Notes under the pieces: model-generated | Databases searched by the model: none | What the model was told of the DNA's origin: nothing | Seen by the model: only the letters and a program-made list of their open reading frames with translations | Position numbers and translations under genes: made by a program | Shown here: positions 1 to 9,591 of the stretch, piece by piece | Layout of the letters: each line of letters opens with the position of its first letter | Position numbering within the stretch: position 1 is the first letter of the stretch | Source of the DNA: Mucilaginibacter conchicola | GTDB lineage: Bacteria; Bacteroidota; Bacteroidia; Sphingobacteriales; Sphingobacteriaceae | Length of the DNA stretch: 64,000 nt | Assembly (NCBI RefSeq): GCF_003432115.1 | Contig: NZ_QWDC01000003.1 | Span: forward strand, 124,001 to 188,000 | Reading direction: 5' to 3'

Positions 1-877
1 TTCTGTAGCGGTATATCTCTTTAATTACCATCTTCTCCCGCGCGGCAAGTGATTTTCTTAAATAAATAATACTTTCTTCGGTTTTTCCTAAGGCCTCGTA
101 TATCAAACCTACTTCCCCGTAGGTATTGTGGCCATTAAGAGTATCGCGGTATTTTTCAATATCATCAACAGATAATAAGCCATAAGCAAGCGCCTTTTTC
201 AGGTCGCCTTTGTAGCGATAATCGCCCGCTAAAAAGTCGTATAACACCGATAAGTTAACAGGCTTTGACTGGTATTTTGCAATAAGCGCATGGGCTTCTT
301 TTACAGCATCGTTACCTTGTCCGTTTCTCCATGTTGCCATTACAATAGCAATTTGTATAGTGGGCACTAATTGCTGAAGCCGGTATTGCTGCGCAGCAGC
401 AAGGGCTTTTTGAAGATACAGGATACTTATAGGATAAAAATCTGAACGACTGGCCGCACTGGCAAAGCTCATATATACCGAAACCAATTTTTTATGATCG
501 ACCCCGGCGGTATAATACTTTAAAGCTTCCGAAAAATATTTGTAAGAACTTACTGTATCGCCTTTGTTGATGTAATTGTTGGCTATTAACCGCACGCCTT
601 CATATTGGCGCTTTTGATCTTTTATGCGGCCCGCAATACTAATGGCGCTTTTAAGGGATTGTATTGCATTATTAATGTTATTTGTATCCTGATCAGCAAA
701 AAACCTGCTGTTGTGATATTTAGCCAGTTCCATGTAAGCAGAAATGCGCCCGGTATCGGTTGTTTGGTTTTGCAACCTCCTGGTTAGGGTGTTGAGGTAT
801 GCAGCGTCGGTTCGTTGCACTTGGGCTTTTGTTACCAGGCTTACAAAAATAATGAACAGGCAACCTACGTATTTCAA
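1..877 (-). CDS. TPR-repeat signalling protein, N-terminal part (truncated by window edge)
   Basis: An open frame on the minus strand runs off the left edge, leaving about 292 residues. It opens at a TTG (875-877); an in-frame TAG lies only a few codons upstream, so a longer start is unlikely. The first residues (KYVGCLFIIFVSLVTKAQ) look like a signal peptide. The rest is helical with TPR-like pairs such as SYKYFSEALKYY and SIIYLRKSLAAREK. In Bacteroidota this architecture often precedes a membrane histidine kinase or a LuxR-type C-terminus, but that part lies outside the window. The gene is divergent from the sigma-54 response regulator starting at 1204, so it may encode the cognate sensor; this is inference. 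Confidence 0.75.
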   Translation of the reverse strand, partial: MKYVGCLFIIFVSLVTKAQVQRTDAAYLNTLTRRLQNQTTDTGRISAYMELAKYHNSRFFADQDTNNINNAIQSLKSAISIAGRIKDQKRQYEGVRLIANNYINKGDTVSSYKYFSEALKYYTAGVDHKKLVSVYMSFASAASRSDFYPISILYLQKALAAAQQYRLQQLVPTIQIAIVMATWRNGQGNDAVKEAHALIAKYQSKPVNLSVLYDFLAGDYRYKGDLKKALAYGLLSVDDIEKYRDTLNGHNTYGEVGLIYEALGKTEESIIYLRKSLAAREKMVIKEIYRYR

Positions 878-1203
878 AATTGTACAGTTTAATAAAGTAT
901 GCCTAAGCTAATTTAATTTAACCTGTTTGTAAAACTATAGTTGCCTTAGCCTAATACGGTGTTTAAATATTATGCCGTAAGTTAATATAGTGTATAATTA
1001 TTTTATTTACAGTGTATTGTGCATTATTTGTGGGTTAAGGGGTAGTGTAATTGCAGCGATATATCGTTGTTGGGCAATTACATATCGTTGTTGTGGTTGT
1101 GTAAAGCCCGTAATCTTTCTAAAAATGTAATGAGGAGCGATATTTGATATGCGGTAAATTACTTGTTTGCGTATCTTCATATTTAATTTTATCACAGTTG
1201 TTC
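878..1203. other. Divergent intergenic region with two direct repeats
   Basis: This 326-bp AT-rich stretch separates the TPR gene from the response regulator and must hold both promoters. It contains two exact copies of ATATCGTTGTTG at 1061-1072 and 1082-1093, offset by 21 bp, about two helical turns, so both lie on the same DNA face. No convincing small gene was seen. Confidence 0.45.
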
Positions 1204-3150
1204 ATGAGTAAAACCATACTTATAGTTGAAGATGAATTTATTATCGCCGATGTTTTAAGTAATATACTTGAAACCGCGGGCTATAAGGTTTGTGGTATTG
1301 CCGATAGTGTAGGCGAGGCCCTTGGTATGATAACCGAATTTAAGCCAGATTTTATCCTGCTTGATATTTATTTAAAGGGAAAACTAACCGGTATTGACCT
1401 TGCGCAACGCCTTGGGCAAATGAATATCCCGTTCATTTACATATCAGCCAACTCAAACCAAAAGGTGTTAGAAGATGCAAAGGTGACTAACCCCTATGGG
1501 TTTGTGGTAAAACCTTTCAGGGAAAAAGATGTGCTTGTGGCGCTTGATATTGCCATTTACAGGCACGAGAACCAATTGGAACAGGGCGAACGGCAGAACG
1601 CTTTGCTACAAAAGAAAGCCGCAGAAATTTTAAGCTCGGCAGAAAATTGCGAGCATAAATTGCTGCAAATGGGCAAGGCGCTGCAGCCTTATATCCCGTT
1701 TGAGTTTTTGTCTGTTGGCGGGCAGCAGCAAGAGGATGATAATTTTTACGAGATCTGTTTTTCGCGAATAGGTTTTGACGAATACCAACTTATTGGCCCG
1801 GCAGAGTTAATGGTGGTTACCAATTTAAAGCAACATGAACTGGCCGGATTAAAGAGTGTGGAGAAACCAAACCCTATAGCTACCTGGTACGATGAACAGG
1901 AGTTTAACCGCCTTGTAAGGTCTGAGCTGTTTAAAAAATTGCTGGCCGATGTATATGGTTTAAGGTCGCATCTCAGTTTTCCGGTAAAAACAGGCGCAGG
2001 CAAGGTATATTATTTAAACTTTTACAGCCGCCGCCCCGATGCTTATGACGCAGCACATTTAGTACAATGTAACCATTTGCGGCAGCCTTTAAGCGCTTTT
2101 ATGGAAAGCCTGCAACGGTTGCCAAACAACCCCTTGTTTGTAGAAACAGGTAATTATTCCGTTCATCACGAAGTTTCTGCCAGTCACAGTTCCAACCTAT
2201 TCAATGGTATTATCGGCAACAGCCATTTACTACTTACCGTTTTTGACCACGTTGCGCAGGTTTCCCCGTCAGATTGTTCGGTGCTGATATTGGGCGAGAG
2301 CGGCACCGGCAAAGAGAAGATAGCCGAGCGCATACACGCGTTATCGGCAAGGAAAGATAAGCCTTTTATCCGTATCAATTGTGCTGCATTACCCGCTACG
2401 CTGATAGATTCGGAGTTATTTGGGCACGAGAAAGGGGCGTTTACAGGAGCATACGAACGCAAGACAGGTAAGTTTGAACAGGCGCATACGGGTACCATTT
2501 TTCTGGATGAGATAGGAGAGTTGCCGCGCGAATCGCAATCTAAATTGCTGCGCGTGTTACAGGAGAAAGAGATTGAGCGCATAGGCGGCCGCAGTACCAT
2601 TAAAACCGATGTGCGCATTATTGCCGCCACTAACCGTGATCTGGATAAGGAAGTGGCAGAAGGGCATTTTCGCCTTGATCTGTTTTACCGAATCAACGTA
2701 TTTCCGATAAATATGCCACCCTTGCGCGATAGGAAAGAGGATCTTGCCGACCTCGCTGCACACTTTTTAAAGATCTACACCCGCAAAACCGGTAAAAATA
2801 TAAGAGGAATAACCCAAGGTGTACTGGATAGTATGATGGAATACCACTGGCCAGGCAACATCCGCGAGCTGGAGAACCTTATAGAACGCAACGTACTGCT
2901 TACCCGCGATGACATGATTAGCAGCATGGCCCTTCCAACTCAGCCAGAGCCTGTAGTTGTAAATGTGGCCGCAGATACCAGTGCCATCACCATGCGCGAT
3001 GGCGAACGTGCCCATATCCTTGCTGCTTTAAAGAAGTGTAACGGTAAAATATGGGGAGAGGGGGGAGCGGCAAGCTTGTTGAACCTGCCGCCAACAACCC
3101 TCAACTCAAAAATGAAGAAACTGGGTATTCGTAAAGATTATAGGGTGTAA
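1204..3150 (+). CDS. Sigma-54-dependent response regulator (NtrC family)
   Basis: This cytoplasmic transcription activator has 648 residues from ATG 1204 (MSKTILIVEDEF). An in-frame TTG at 1144 would add 20 residues unlike any receiver domain, so 1204 is preferred. Residues 1-120 form a receiver domain with phospho-acceptor Asp54 (FILLDIYL). Residues about 150-340 are a divergent GAF-like sensory region. Residues about 350-590 are an AAA+ sigma-54 interaction domain with Walker A (GESGTGKE), the GAFTGA loop and the Walker B segment FLDEIGE. The C-terminus is a Fis-type helix-turn-helix (LPPTTLNSKMKKLGI). The GAFTGA loop is what contacts sigma-54 in this family. The divergent TPR protein may be its sensor. 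Targets are not evident. Confidence 0.93.
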   Translation: MSKTILIVEDEFIIADVLSNILETAGYKVCGIADSVGEALGMITEFKPDFILLDIYLKGKLTGIDLAQRLGQMNIPFIYISANSNQKVLEDAKVTNPYGFVVKPFREKDVLVALDIAIYRHENQLEQGERQNALLQKKAAEILSSAENCEHKLLQMGKALQPYIPFEFLSVGGQQQEDDNFYEICFSRIGFDEYQLIGPAELMVVTNLKQHELAGLKSVEKPNPIATWYDEQEFNRLVRSELFKKLLADVYGLRSHLSFPVKTGAGKVYYLNFYSRRPDAYDAAHLVQCNHLRQPLSAFMESLQRLPNNPLFVETGNYSVHHEVSASHSSNLFNGIIGNSHLLLTVFDHVAQVSPSDCSVLILGESGTGKEKIAERIHALSARKDKPFIRINCAALPATLIDSELFGHEKGAFTGAYERKTGKFEQAHTGTIFLDEIGELPRESQSKLLRVLQEKEIERIGGRSTIKTDVRIIAATNRDLDKEVAEGHFRLDLFYRINVFPINMPPLRDRKEDLADLAAHFLKIYTRKTGKNIRGITQGVLDSMMEYHWPGNIRELENLIERNVLLTRDDMISSMALPTQPEPVVVNVAADTSAITMRDGERAHILAALKKCNGKIWGEGGAASLLNLPPTTLNSKMKKLGIRKDYRV

Positions 3151-3157
3151 CCTGCTG

Positions 3158-4528
3158 CTAAAATTTGAGTGTAACGGTAGTACCGGTCATCAATATGTTT
3201 TTGCCCGGCCCGGCTTGTTTCAAATAATCTCCGGCTACAAACCAGGTAACTTCCTGCCTTAGCGAAAGATATTTACTGGGCGAATAATTAAGTTCACCAC
3301 CCAACTGGCCGCCTATCTTTTTGGCTGCACCATCTTTTGATGAGTACAGTAACCTGCCGTTAACAGCATAAAGCCCGTCATTTTTGTTCATGCGCCAAAA
3401 CAGGTCATAATCGGCACTTAATAATAGCCTTTTGCTGATGCTAAGTTCCAGGTATGGGTGCATATCCAGCAAGTTATAAGGGCCTATTAGCGCAGCTAAA
3501 CCAAAGTATGCACCTTTAGGAAATAGCGGGTTAAACGTATTTAACCTGCCATCGCCTTTACTCCTGTCGCCGCTGATGGCTTCTGTTTTAAAGCCTATGC
3601 GTGGTTTAAGTTTTGTTTGTTCAAATCCGTAAGATATGTTAGCAGATAAAGTCCATGCAGAGATATCGCCACCGGCAAAATCACCAAACTGGTAAAGCCC
3701 TTCAATATCATACTGCAAGGCCGGCGCATTGGCCCAAACCCTTGCGCCGATTGAGTGGCGGGTTTCTACACCTTTGCCGTCATCAAACACAGCTGTTCTT
3801 TTGTTTATCCCCAAATAGTAAACATCTATATTTTGCAATAACGGCACTTTGTTTATCACCGCGTAAGCACCCCAAAATTTGGTGCCTTTGTTTACAGCAT
3901 CATCAAAAATATTGGGTTTAGCCGGTACATAGTAAGAGTAGAACAGATCAAGCTTAAGTTGTTTGCGGCCATACATCAGTTTCGCCCCATCAAACGATTG
4001 CCGGTTATTTGGTGCCTCACGCACAGCAACAAGGCGTTGCGAGCCATAAGAGAGCTCCTGGCGGCCCAGCCTAAAGGTAAGTGAACCTTCTGGTTTTGTA
4101 TAGAAGGCATAATCCATAAAAGCCTGGTGTAGCTCAAGTGGGTTTTGGTCAACCGGCGATGGTGTTTCGGCTTCGCCATCTGCCAGGCTGCTTTGCAGTT
4201 GCACAAACGTGCGGAAGTGTTTACCAACGTGCAGGTCAACATGCCCCAGGAAGCGGCTTAGTATAAAGCCATCTTTATCTACAGGTGCTTCGCCCCAATC
4301 CTGGTTTGTGAAATGGAAATACTGGTAACGTACTTCGCCGCCAAAACTCAGGTAAACGGTTTTATCTTTTGATAGCGGATTAAACTTGAGGCGGCTATAC
4401 CAGTCGGCAGCTGTATCGCGGCCCAGGTAGCTGTAATTTTCGTCGTATCGTAATGATTTAAAAGGAGCGTTCTGGGCAAGGCAGGTGCTGCAACCCAGTA
4501 GGCTAATAAAGGTGAGTAAATGTTTCAC
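3158..4528 (-). CDS. Alginate-export family outer-membrane beta-barrel protein
   Basis: This 456-residue protein resembles the alginate_exp family of outer-membrane barrels (AlgE-like): tracts such as LTFRLGRQELSYGSQRLVAVREAPNNR, here cited only in part (FRLGRQELSYGSQ), a repeated RxFDGAKL segment, alternating aromatic strands and a terminal Phe (TVTLKF). The GTG at 4526-4528 is chosen because it is followed at once by a signal peptide (KHLLTFISLLGCSTCLAQ). An upstream ATG at 4567 would add 13 polar residues. These barrels pass anionic polysaccharides or small solutes; the substrate here is unknown. Its stop lies 7 bp from that of the convergent sigma-54 regulator. Confidence 0.8.
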   Translation of the reverse strand: MKHLLTFISLLGCSTCLAQNAPFKSLRYDENYSYLGRDTAADWYSRLKFNPLSKDKTVYLSFGGEVRYQYFHFTNQDWGEAPVDKDGFILSRFLGHVDLHVGKHFRTFVQLQSSLADGEAETPSPVDQNPLELHQAFMDYAFYTKPEGSLTFRLGRQELSYGSQRLVAVREAPNNRQSFDGAKLMYGRKQLKLDLFYSYYVPAKPNIFDDAVNKGTKFWGAYAVINKVPLLQNIDVYYLGINKRTAVFDDGKGVETRHSIGARVWANAPALQYDIEGLYQFGDFAGGDISAWTLSANISYGFEQTKLKPRIGFKTEAISGDRSKGDGRLNTFNPLFPKGAYFGLAALIGPYNLLDMHPYLELSISKRLLLSADYDLFWRMNKNDGLYAVNGRLLYSSKDGAAKKIGGQLGGELNYSPSKYLSLRQEVTWFVAGDYLKQAGPGKNILMTGTTVTLKF

Positions 4529-4757
4529 GGTTATGCAAGGCTTTGATTTATAAGGCTTGCTAACCAATGCCTGTGCCTTGTTTACATTGTGTTGTTTTAC
4601 AGTTGATTATACGCCCGTTAGTGCATTTAACCCCTGCATTTCGCAGTTTGCCGGGTTGTTTGGCGAAATAGCGTTGTGTGTTATTCCAAAAAGTGTTGTT
4701 ATCGCTGTTTTATCGCTTGGAATAAGGCTTGCCATTACCGGCAAAAATGCCATCAAC

Positions 4758-5057
4758 ATGATACAGACAGAACAACGCGCATTCAATACTTGCCTAACCC
4801 GGCGGGTGATAAGCCTGCACAAGATAGGCTATACAGAAGATTTCAGGCTCGTGGAAAGACAAAACATCCAATGCCTGCAAACAAGCGAATGCTTCGCCAT
4901 TAATACGGTGAATATCCGCCTGATAGATTGCGTGCTCGATTGCTCAACTTATACCTATAAATACATCCATACTATCGATACCGATACCAATTGCCGTGGC
5001 CTGCTCATTATCAACGGTATACTGCCACTTAACAACTGCATGTCGTTGCCCGCTTAG
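4758..5057 (+). CDS. Hypothetical protein, 99 aa
   Basis: The frame is open from 4557, but the part before 4758 overlaps the promoter region of the divergent porin gene and looks non-coding. From ATG 4758 (MIQTEQRAFNTC) the product has 99 residues, is mixed alpha/beta and Cys-rich for its size (Cys in FNTC, IQCLQ, CVLDC, NCRG, NNCM). There is no signal peptide or membrane segment. No family was recognised. Its composition and codon use look like a real gene, but the start is uncertain. Confidence 0.5.
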   Translation: MIQTEQRAFNTCLTRRVISLHKIGYTEDFRLVERQNIQCLQTSECFAINTVNIRLIDCVLDCSTYTYKYIHTIDTDTNCRGLLIINGILPLNNCMSLPA

Positions 5058-5176
5058 TTCCTTTCAACGAAATACAGCAAAAAATAAGCTGTTTTTTTAA
5101 TTTAATATATTGATTTATAGTTGATTATTGTTTTGGCGCTGCTGTTGTAAGTGCTGTTTCCAAACAAGCAAACAAC

Positions 5177-5932
5177 ATGGAAACCCTTAAGCAATTAACC
5201 ACATTAATTACCGGCGGCAACAGCGGCATAGGCTACGCAGCAGCCAAAAAATTTAAGCAGGAAGGCGCATCAGTTATTATCACCGGCCGAAACCCGGAAA
5301 CCGTAAATAAAGCCGCAACCGAACTCGGTGTAACCGGCCTGATAGCCGACCAGGCCAATCTGCAAACTCTTGATGGTTTGGTAACCTTATTAAATGCGGA
5401 GAACATAAAACTCGATGCTGTTTTCCTTAATGCCGGCATAGCTACCTTCTCGCCGTTTGAGCAAATTACAGAGCAGCACTATGATGAAATAATGGACATC
5501 AACGTAAAGGGCGTGTTGTTCACCCTGAAAAAACTGCTGCCTATAGTAAATGATGGCGGTTCTATCATCTTCAATACATCAGTTAACGCCACTTTGGGTA
5601 TGCCAAACTCGGGCATTTACGCAGCCAGCAAAGCAGCGTTGATAGCTCTGAGCAGGGTGTTGGCTACAGAGCTTGCACCAAGGCAGATCCGCGTAAACTG
5701 TATTTCGCCGGGGCCGGTAGAAACACCGGTGTACGGCAAACTGGGTATGGATGCAGAGCAGATTGCATCGTTCAGCAAAGTTTTAAGCGATAAGATATTA
5801 TTGAAGCGCTTTGCCCAGGCCGAGGAAATTGCCCAGCTCGCGGTTTTCCTTGCCGGTAAAAATTCATCCTTTATTACCGGTACCGAGATAGTGGTGGATG
5901 GTGGTCTTACTGTAAATCCTGTCATCAATTAA
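5177..5932 (+). CDS. SDR family NAD(P)-dependent oxidoreductase
   Basis: A classical short-chain dehydrogenase/reductase of 251 residues, the family's usual length. It shows the dinucleotide motif TGGNSGIG near residue 12, NAG (NAGIATF) near residue 87, a catalytic Ser in FNTSVNA, YAASK (Tyr and Lys) near residue 150, and the C-terminal DGGLTVNP. It should interconvert an alcohol and a ketone in the cytoplasm; the substrate is not predictable. It is first of a five-gene operon, followed after 10 bp by an alpha/beta hydrolase. The 119 bp upstream are AT-rich and probably hold the operon promoter. Confidence 0.93.
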   Translation: METLKQLTTLITGGNSGIGYAAAKKFKQEGASVIITGRNPETVNKAATELGVTGLIADQANLQTLDGLVTLLNAENIKLDAVFLNAGIATFSPFEQITEQHYDEIMDINVKGVLFTLKKLLPIVNDGGSIIFNTSVNATLGMPNSGIYAASKAALIALSRVLATELAPRQIRVNCISPGPVETPVYGKLGMDAEQIASFSKVLSDKILLKRFAQAEEIAQLAVFLAGKNSSFITGTEIVVDGGLTVNPVIN

Positions 5933-5942
5933 TCCCTCAACC

Positions 5943-6725
5943 ATGAAAGCATCAATCCCCAAAACCATTGTTTTTATTACCGGCGCCTTTGTAAGCAGCG
6001 ATTGTTGGAACGACTGGCGGACCTATTTTGAGAATTTGGGCTACACCACACTCGCCCCCGCATGGCCTCATAAAGATGCGCCCGCCTGCACGCTTCGCCA
6101 AAGGCACCCTGATGCGGATGTGACCAATCAGCGTTTGGCAAACTTAACCAGCTATTTCTCGGCAATAGTAGCAGCCTTGCCCGAGAAGCCGATCCTGGTA
6201 GGCCATTCCATGGGCGGGCTCGTCACGCAATTACTGGTACAAAAAGGGCAGGCATTTGCTGGTATAGCTATTCATTCGCTGCAGCCCAAAGGCATTTTTA
6301 CGTTTAAATTCTCCTTTTATAAAGCAGGCTGGAAAGCGCTTGGCTTTTTTACTGATGCCCACAAAACCTACCTCATGTCGTTCCCCGAGTGGCAGTACGC
6401 TTTTACCAACGGAATGCCTTACGAAGCGCAGAAGGATGGCTATTATAACCTCTTAGTGCCCGAGTCAAAACTGGTAGTGCGCGATGCTACTACCGATGCA
6501 GCCAAAATAGACTTTGAGCGCCCGCATGAGCCTTTGCTATTCATATCGGGCAGTACAGACCGCTTTATTCCCGCCTCGCTTAATTACAGCAATTATAAAA
6601 AATACAGCCATACAGCATCCGTAACTACATATCGTGAGTTTGCGGGGCGCAATCACTTTGTGCTCGGCCAGCCCGGTTGGGAAGAAATTGCTGAGTATAT
6701 ACAAGATTGGATCTTAAAACAGTAG
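5943..6725 (+). CDS. Alpha/beta hydrolase
   Basis: A 260-residue cytoplasmic alpha/beta-hydrolase fold protein. The nucleophile elbow is GHSMGG (Ser), the acid is probably the Asp in SGSTDRFIP, and the His is in AGRNHFVLGQPGW. No signal peptide is present, unlike the next three genes. The family covers esterases, lipases and C-C hydrolases, so only a general hydrolase call is justified. It sits 10 bp after the SDR and 18 bp before the amidohydrolase, so it is almost certainly co-transcribed with them. Confidence 0.9.
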   Translation: MKASIPKTIVFITGAFVSSDCWNDWRTYFENLGYTTLAPAWPHKDAPACTLRQRHPDADVTNQRLANLTSYFSAIVAALPEKPILVGHSMGGLVTQLLVQKGQAFAGIAIHSLQPKGIFTFKFSFYKAGWKALGFFTDAHKTYLMSFPEWQYAFTNGMPYEAQKDGYYNLLVPESKLVVRDATTDAAKIDFERPHEPLLFISGSTDRFIPASLNYSNYKKYSHTASVTTYREFAGRNHFVLGQPGWEEIAEYIQDWILKQ

Positions 6726-6743
6726 TACCCTACATCAAAACAC

Positions 6744-8525
6744 ATGAAAAACTATAACCTGATAAAGAGGGGCTTAGGCCTTATGCTTTTGCTGATGAGC
6801 GGCCCGGCATCTGCACAGCAAAAAGCTGACATGATCATTTACAATGGCAAAATTGCCACCATGACCAAACCCGGCGAGTTTAAGCAGGCCATTGCCATGC
6901 AGAAAGGATTGATACTGGCTACGGGCAATTCGCGAGATATTCTTAAAACGTATAAAAATGCAAGTACCCAATTGGTTGATGCAGCAGGTAAAACGGTTAT
7001 CCCCGGTTTAAATGACAGCCACATGCACGCCATTCGCGAAGGGCTTAACTTTAATATGGAGCTGCGCTGGGATGGCGTGAAAACTTTAAAGCGGGCCATG
7101 GAAATGCTAAAAGAGCAGGCGGCCCGAACACCGCCCGGCGCCTGGGTAAAAGTAGTAGGCGGCTGGAACGAGTTTCAGTTTGAGGAAAAGCGCCAGCCGA
7201 CTATAGACGAGATCAACGCTGCCGTGCCCGATAAGCCTGTGTACATCACTTACCTGTACGGCAAGGCTTTTCTGAACCAAAAAGGCATAGAGGTTTTGGG
7301 TTATGATAAGAATACCGATTACCCCGGCAGCCTGATAGAACTGGATAAAGACGGTAAACCTACCGGCCTTTTATACGCCAAAGAAACACCGATGGCCATT
7401 TACCGCACACTGGCCCTCACGGGTAAGTTAACGCCCGAAGAAAGGATAAACAGCTCGGAGCATTTTTACCGCGAGATAAACAGCTTTGGCATTACCAGCG
7501 TGGTTGATGCTGCGGGCGGTTCGCAAAACTACGATGCCGATTACCAGGCCTCACTCGCCCTGGCCAAAGCCGGGAAACTGACAGTGCGCACTGCCTACTA
7601 TCTGTTTGCCCAGCAAAAGGGAAAAGAACTGGCCGATTATGAGAAATGGATCTCGCAAACACATCCCAATAAAAACGATCATATCCTGATGGCTAACGGC
7701 TATGCCATGGAAGGTGCAGGCGAAAACCTAATTGCCACCGGTGCCGATTTTGAGAATTTCCTGGAACCGCGTATTGTGCTGCCGCCAGAGATGGAAAGCG
7801 ATCTGGAACCCATCATCCGTTTGCTGGTGAAAAACCGCTGGCCGTTTCGCCTGCATGCCACCTACGGCGAATCAATCGACCGGATGCTGAACGTTTTTGA
7901 AAAAGTAAATAAAGACACTCCCTTTAACGGCCTGCGCTGGTTCTTTGACCACGCGGAAACCATTACCGATGCTGAACTGGCCCGCGTTAAGGCGTTGGGC
8001 GGCGGCGTGGCAGTACAGTTCAGGATGTACTACCAGGGCGAGCTTTATACCAAAATGTATGGGCAACCCAAAACGCAATTGCCACCCATTAAAAAAATGC
8101 TGGCCATGGGCATTCCAGTGGGAATGGGTACTGATGCGCCGCGTATATCAACCTATAACCCCTGGATGGCGCTGCACTGGCTGTTAACCGGCCAAACCAT
8201 TGGCGGTATGCAATTTTGGCCCAAAGACCAGGTGCTGGATAAGTTTACTGCCCTTGGGCTTTATACCGGCGGCAGTGCATGGTGCTCGGGCGAGCAGGAT
8301 TTGAAAGGCAAACTGCAAAAAGGTATGTATGCCGATATGGTGATCCTCTCAGATGACTATTTCACTACCTCTCCTGAAAACGTAAAACAGATCACATCCC
8401 TGATGACCATCGTGAATGGCAAGATAGTTTATGCCGCCGGGCCTTATGCCGCGCAATGCCCGCCAATTGCTGCTGCCATACCTGCATGGTCGCCGGTAAA
8501 CTACTTTGGCGGCTATCAGAAATAA
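6744..8525 (+). CDS. Exported amidohydrolase (YtcJ-like)
   Basis: This 593-residue protein has a signal peptide (LGLMLLLMSGPASAQQ) and a metal-dependent hydrolase fold of the YtcJ/amidohydrolase 3 type. The N-terminal beta domain (DMIIYNGKIATM) is followed by the metal motif NDSHMH near residue 92, a His in FRLHATYGES, HAETI, and the metal Asp in MGTDAPR. The composite beta domain closes the protein (MTIVNGKIVYA). Members hydrolyse C-N bonds of amides or imides with one or two metals; here the enzyme probably acts in the periplasm. It is the third gene of the 5177-10509 operon. Confidence 0.92.
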   Translation: MKNYNLIKRGLGLMLLLMSGPASAQQKADMIIYNGKIATMTKPGEFKQAIAMQKGLILATGNSRDILKTYKNASTQLVDAAGKTVIPGLNDSHMHAIREGLNFNMELRWDGVKTLKRAMEMLKEQAARTPPGAWVKVVGGWNEFQFEEKRQPTIDEINAAVPDKPVYITYLYGKAFLNQKGIEVLGYDKNTDYPGSLIELDKDGKPTGLLYAKETPMAIYRTLALTGKLTPEERINSSEHFYREINSFGITSVVDAAGGSQNYDADYQASLALAKAGKLTVRTAYYLFAQQKGKELADYEKWISQTHPNKNDHILMANGYAMEGAGENLIATGADFENFLEPRIVLPPEMESDLEPIIRLLVKNRWPFRLHATYGESIDRMLNVFEKVNKDTPFNGLRWFFDHAETITDAELARVKALGGGVAVQFRMYYQGELYTKMYGQPKTQLPPIKKMLAMGIPVGMGTDAPRISTYNPWMALHWLLTGQTIGGMQFWPKDQVLDKFTALGLYTGGSAWCSGEQDLKGKLQKGMYADMVILSDDYFTTSPENVKQITSLMTIVNGKIVYAAGPYAAQCPPIAAAIPAWSPVNYFGGYQK

Positions 8526-8553
8526 CAACTAACCCTACAGAAACCTTTAAAAA

Positions 8554-9564
8554 ATGAAAAAGCTTTATTCACTACTCGCAAGCCAGGGTTTGCTATTACT
8601 TTACCTTTGCACACCAGCGTTTGCGCAGATGCCGATGCCGCCTGTGGTACCAATATGGGATGCTAACAAGGTAACGCTTGGCCTTAAGAAGATCAGCAAC
8701 GACGTCTATGCGATCATCCCCGCAACGGCTGAAGTTGAAACCACCAAAGGTATCCCGCAAGCCACTACGGGTGGCTTTATTATCGGCGATAAAGGTGTGC
8801 TGCTGATAGAGGTGATGATGACCAAACGCCTTTACGATCAGGAATTGAAACTCATTCGCTCAGTAACGGATAAGCCCATCATCTACGCCGTAAACACCAG
8901 CGACCATGGCGACCACTGCTTTAGTAATTACCTGTTGCCTGCATCAGCCGTTATTGTCCAAAACCAATTTGCTAAAGATAACCTTGCCAAAAATTACGAA
9001 GGCATAAAGCAATTTATGGTGACACTTTTTGGCAGCGGCAGAGGTATCGAGAACACAGTTTATCGCCCTGCAGATATTGCTATCCCCCAAAACGGCAAAC
9101 TGCAGATAGATATGGGCAGGGGCAAACTGGTAGAGTTGCTGAACATCTCGCCTGCACAATCCATGGCCGATCTGTTTGTGTGGATGCCTAATCAAAAGGT
9201 TTTTTGGGCGGGTAATCCGTTCATTGCCGAAAGCCCGGCTATACCGTGGTTGTTTGATGGCTTTTTTCTGGAGCCTGCAGCCAACCTTAAAAAGGTATAT
9301 GACTTTTTGCCCGATGATGCCATTGTTATCCCCGGCCACGGGCGCATCACTAACAAGGCCGGCATAAAATACACTATTGATTATGTAGATGCACTAAAAG
9401 ACCAGGTGCAGGCAGCAGTTAACAAAGGCCTCACGCTTGAGCAAACCAAAGAGGTGGTAAAGATGAAAGACTTTGATAAAGGCTACGTACTGTTTAACTG
9501 GCTGCACTACAATTTTAACCTGCCCAATGCCTATAAAGACATCAGTACCAACAAAAAGAACTAA
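8554..9564 (+). CDS. Exported metallo-beta-lactamase-fold hydrolase
   Basis: A 336-residue MBL-fold protein with a signal peptide (LLASQGLLLLYLCTPAFAQ). The metal motif, normally HxHxDH, reads SDHGDH (in NTSDHGDHC): the first ligand His is Ser, while His, Asp and His are kept. A later GHGRI supplies another ligand. The fold binds one or two metals and hydrolyses esters, lactones or phosphodiesters; the changed ligand may favour a mononuclear site. It lies 28 bp after the amidohydrolase and 27 bp before an epoxide-hydrolase-like gene, which suggests joint catabolism of an external compound. Confidence 0.9.
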   Translation: MKKLYSLLASQGLLLLYLCTPAFAQMPMPPVVPIWDANKVTLGLKKISNDVYAIIPATAEVETTKGIPQATTGGFIIGDKGVLLIEVMMTKRLYDQELKLIRSVTDKPIIYAVNTSDHGDHCFSNYLLPASAVIVQNQFAKDNLAKNYEGIKQFMVTLFGSGRGIENTVYRPADIAIPQNGKLQIDMGRGKLVELLNISPAQSMADLFVWMPNQKVFWAGNPFIAESPAIPWLFDGFFLEPAANLKKVYDFLPDDAIVIPGHGRITNKAGIKYTIDYVDALKDQVQAAVNKGLTLEQTKEVVKMKDFDKGYVLFNWLHYNFNLPNAYKDISTNKKN

Positions 9565-9591
9565 CTATTAATGCTTAAACAATAAACTAAC

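Noticed and set aside
4564..4578. Possible sigma-54 promoter before the alginate-export-type gene (AGGCAC, 5 nt, TTGG on the minus strand)
   Set aside because: The near-invariant GC of the -12 element is GG, and no enhancer repeats were found nearby; the idea came mainly from the neighbouring sigma-54 regulator.
4557..4757. N-terminal extension of the 99-residue hypothetical protein
   Set aside because: It overlaps the upstream region of the divergent porin gene, and the translated part looks like non-coding sequence, so ATG 4758 was used.
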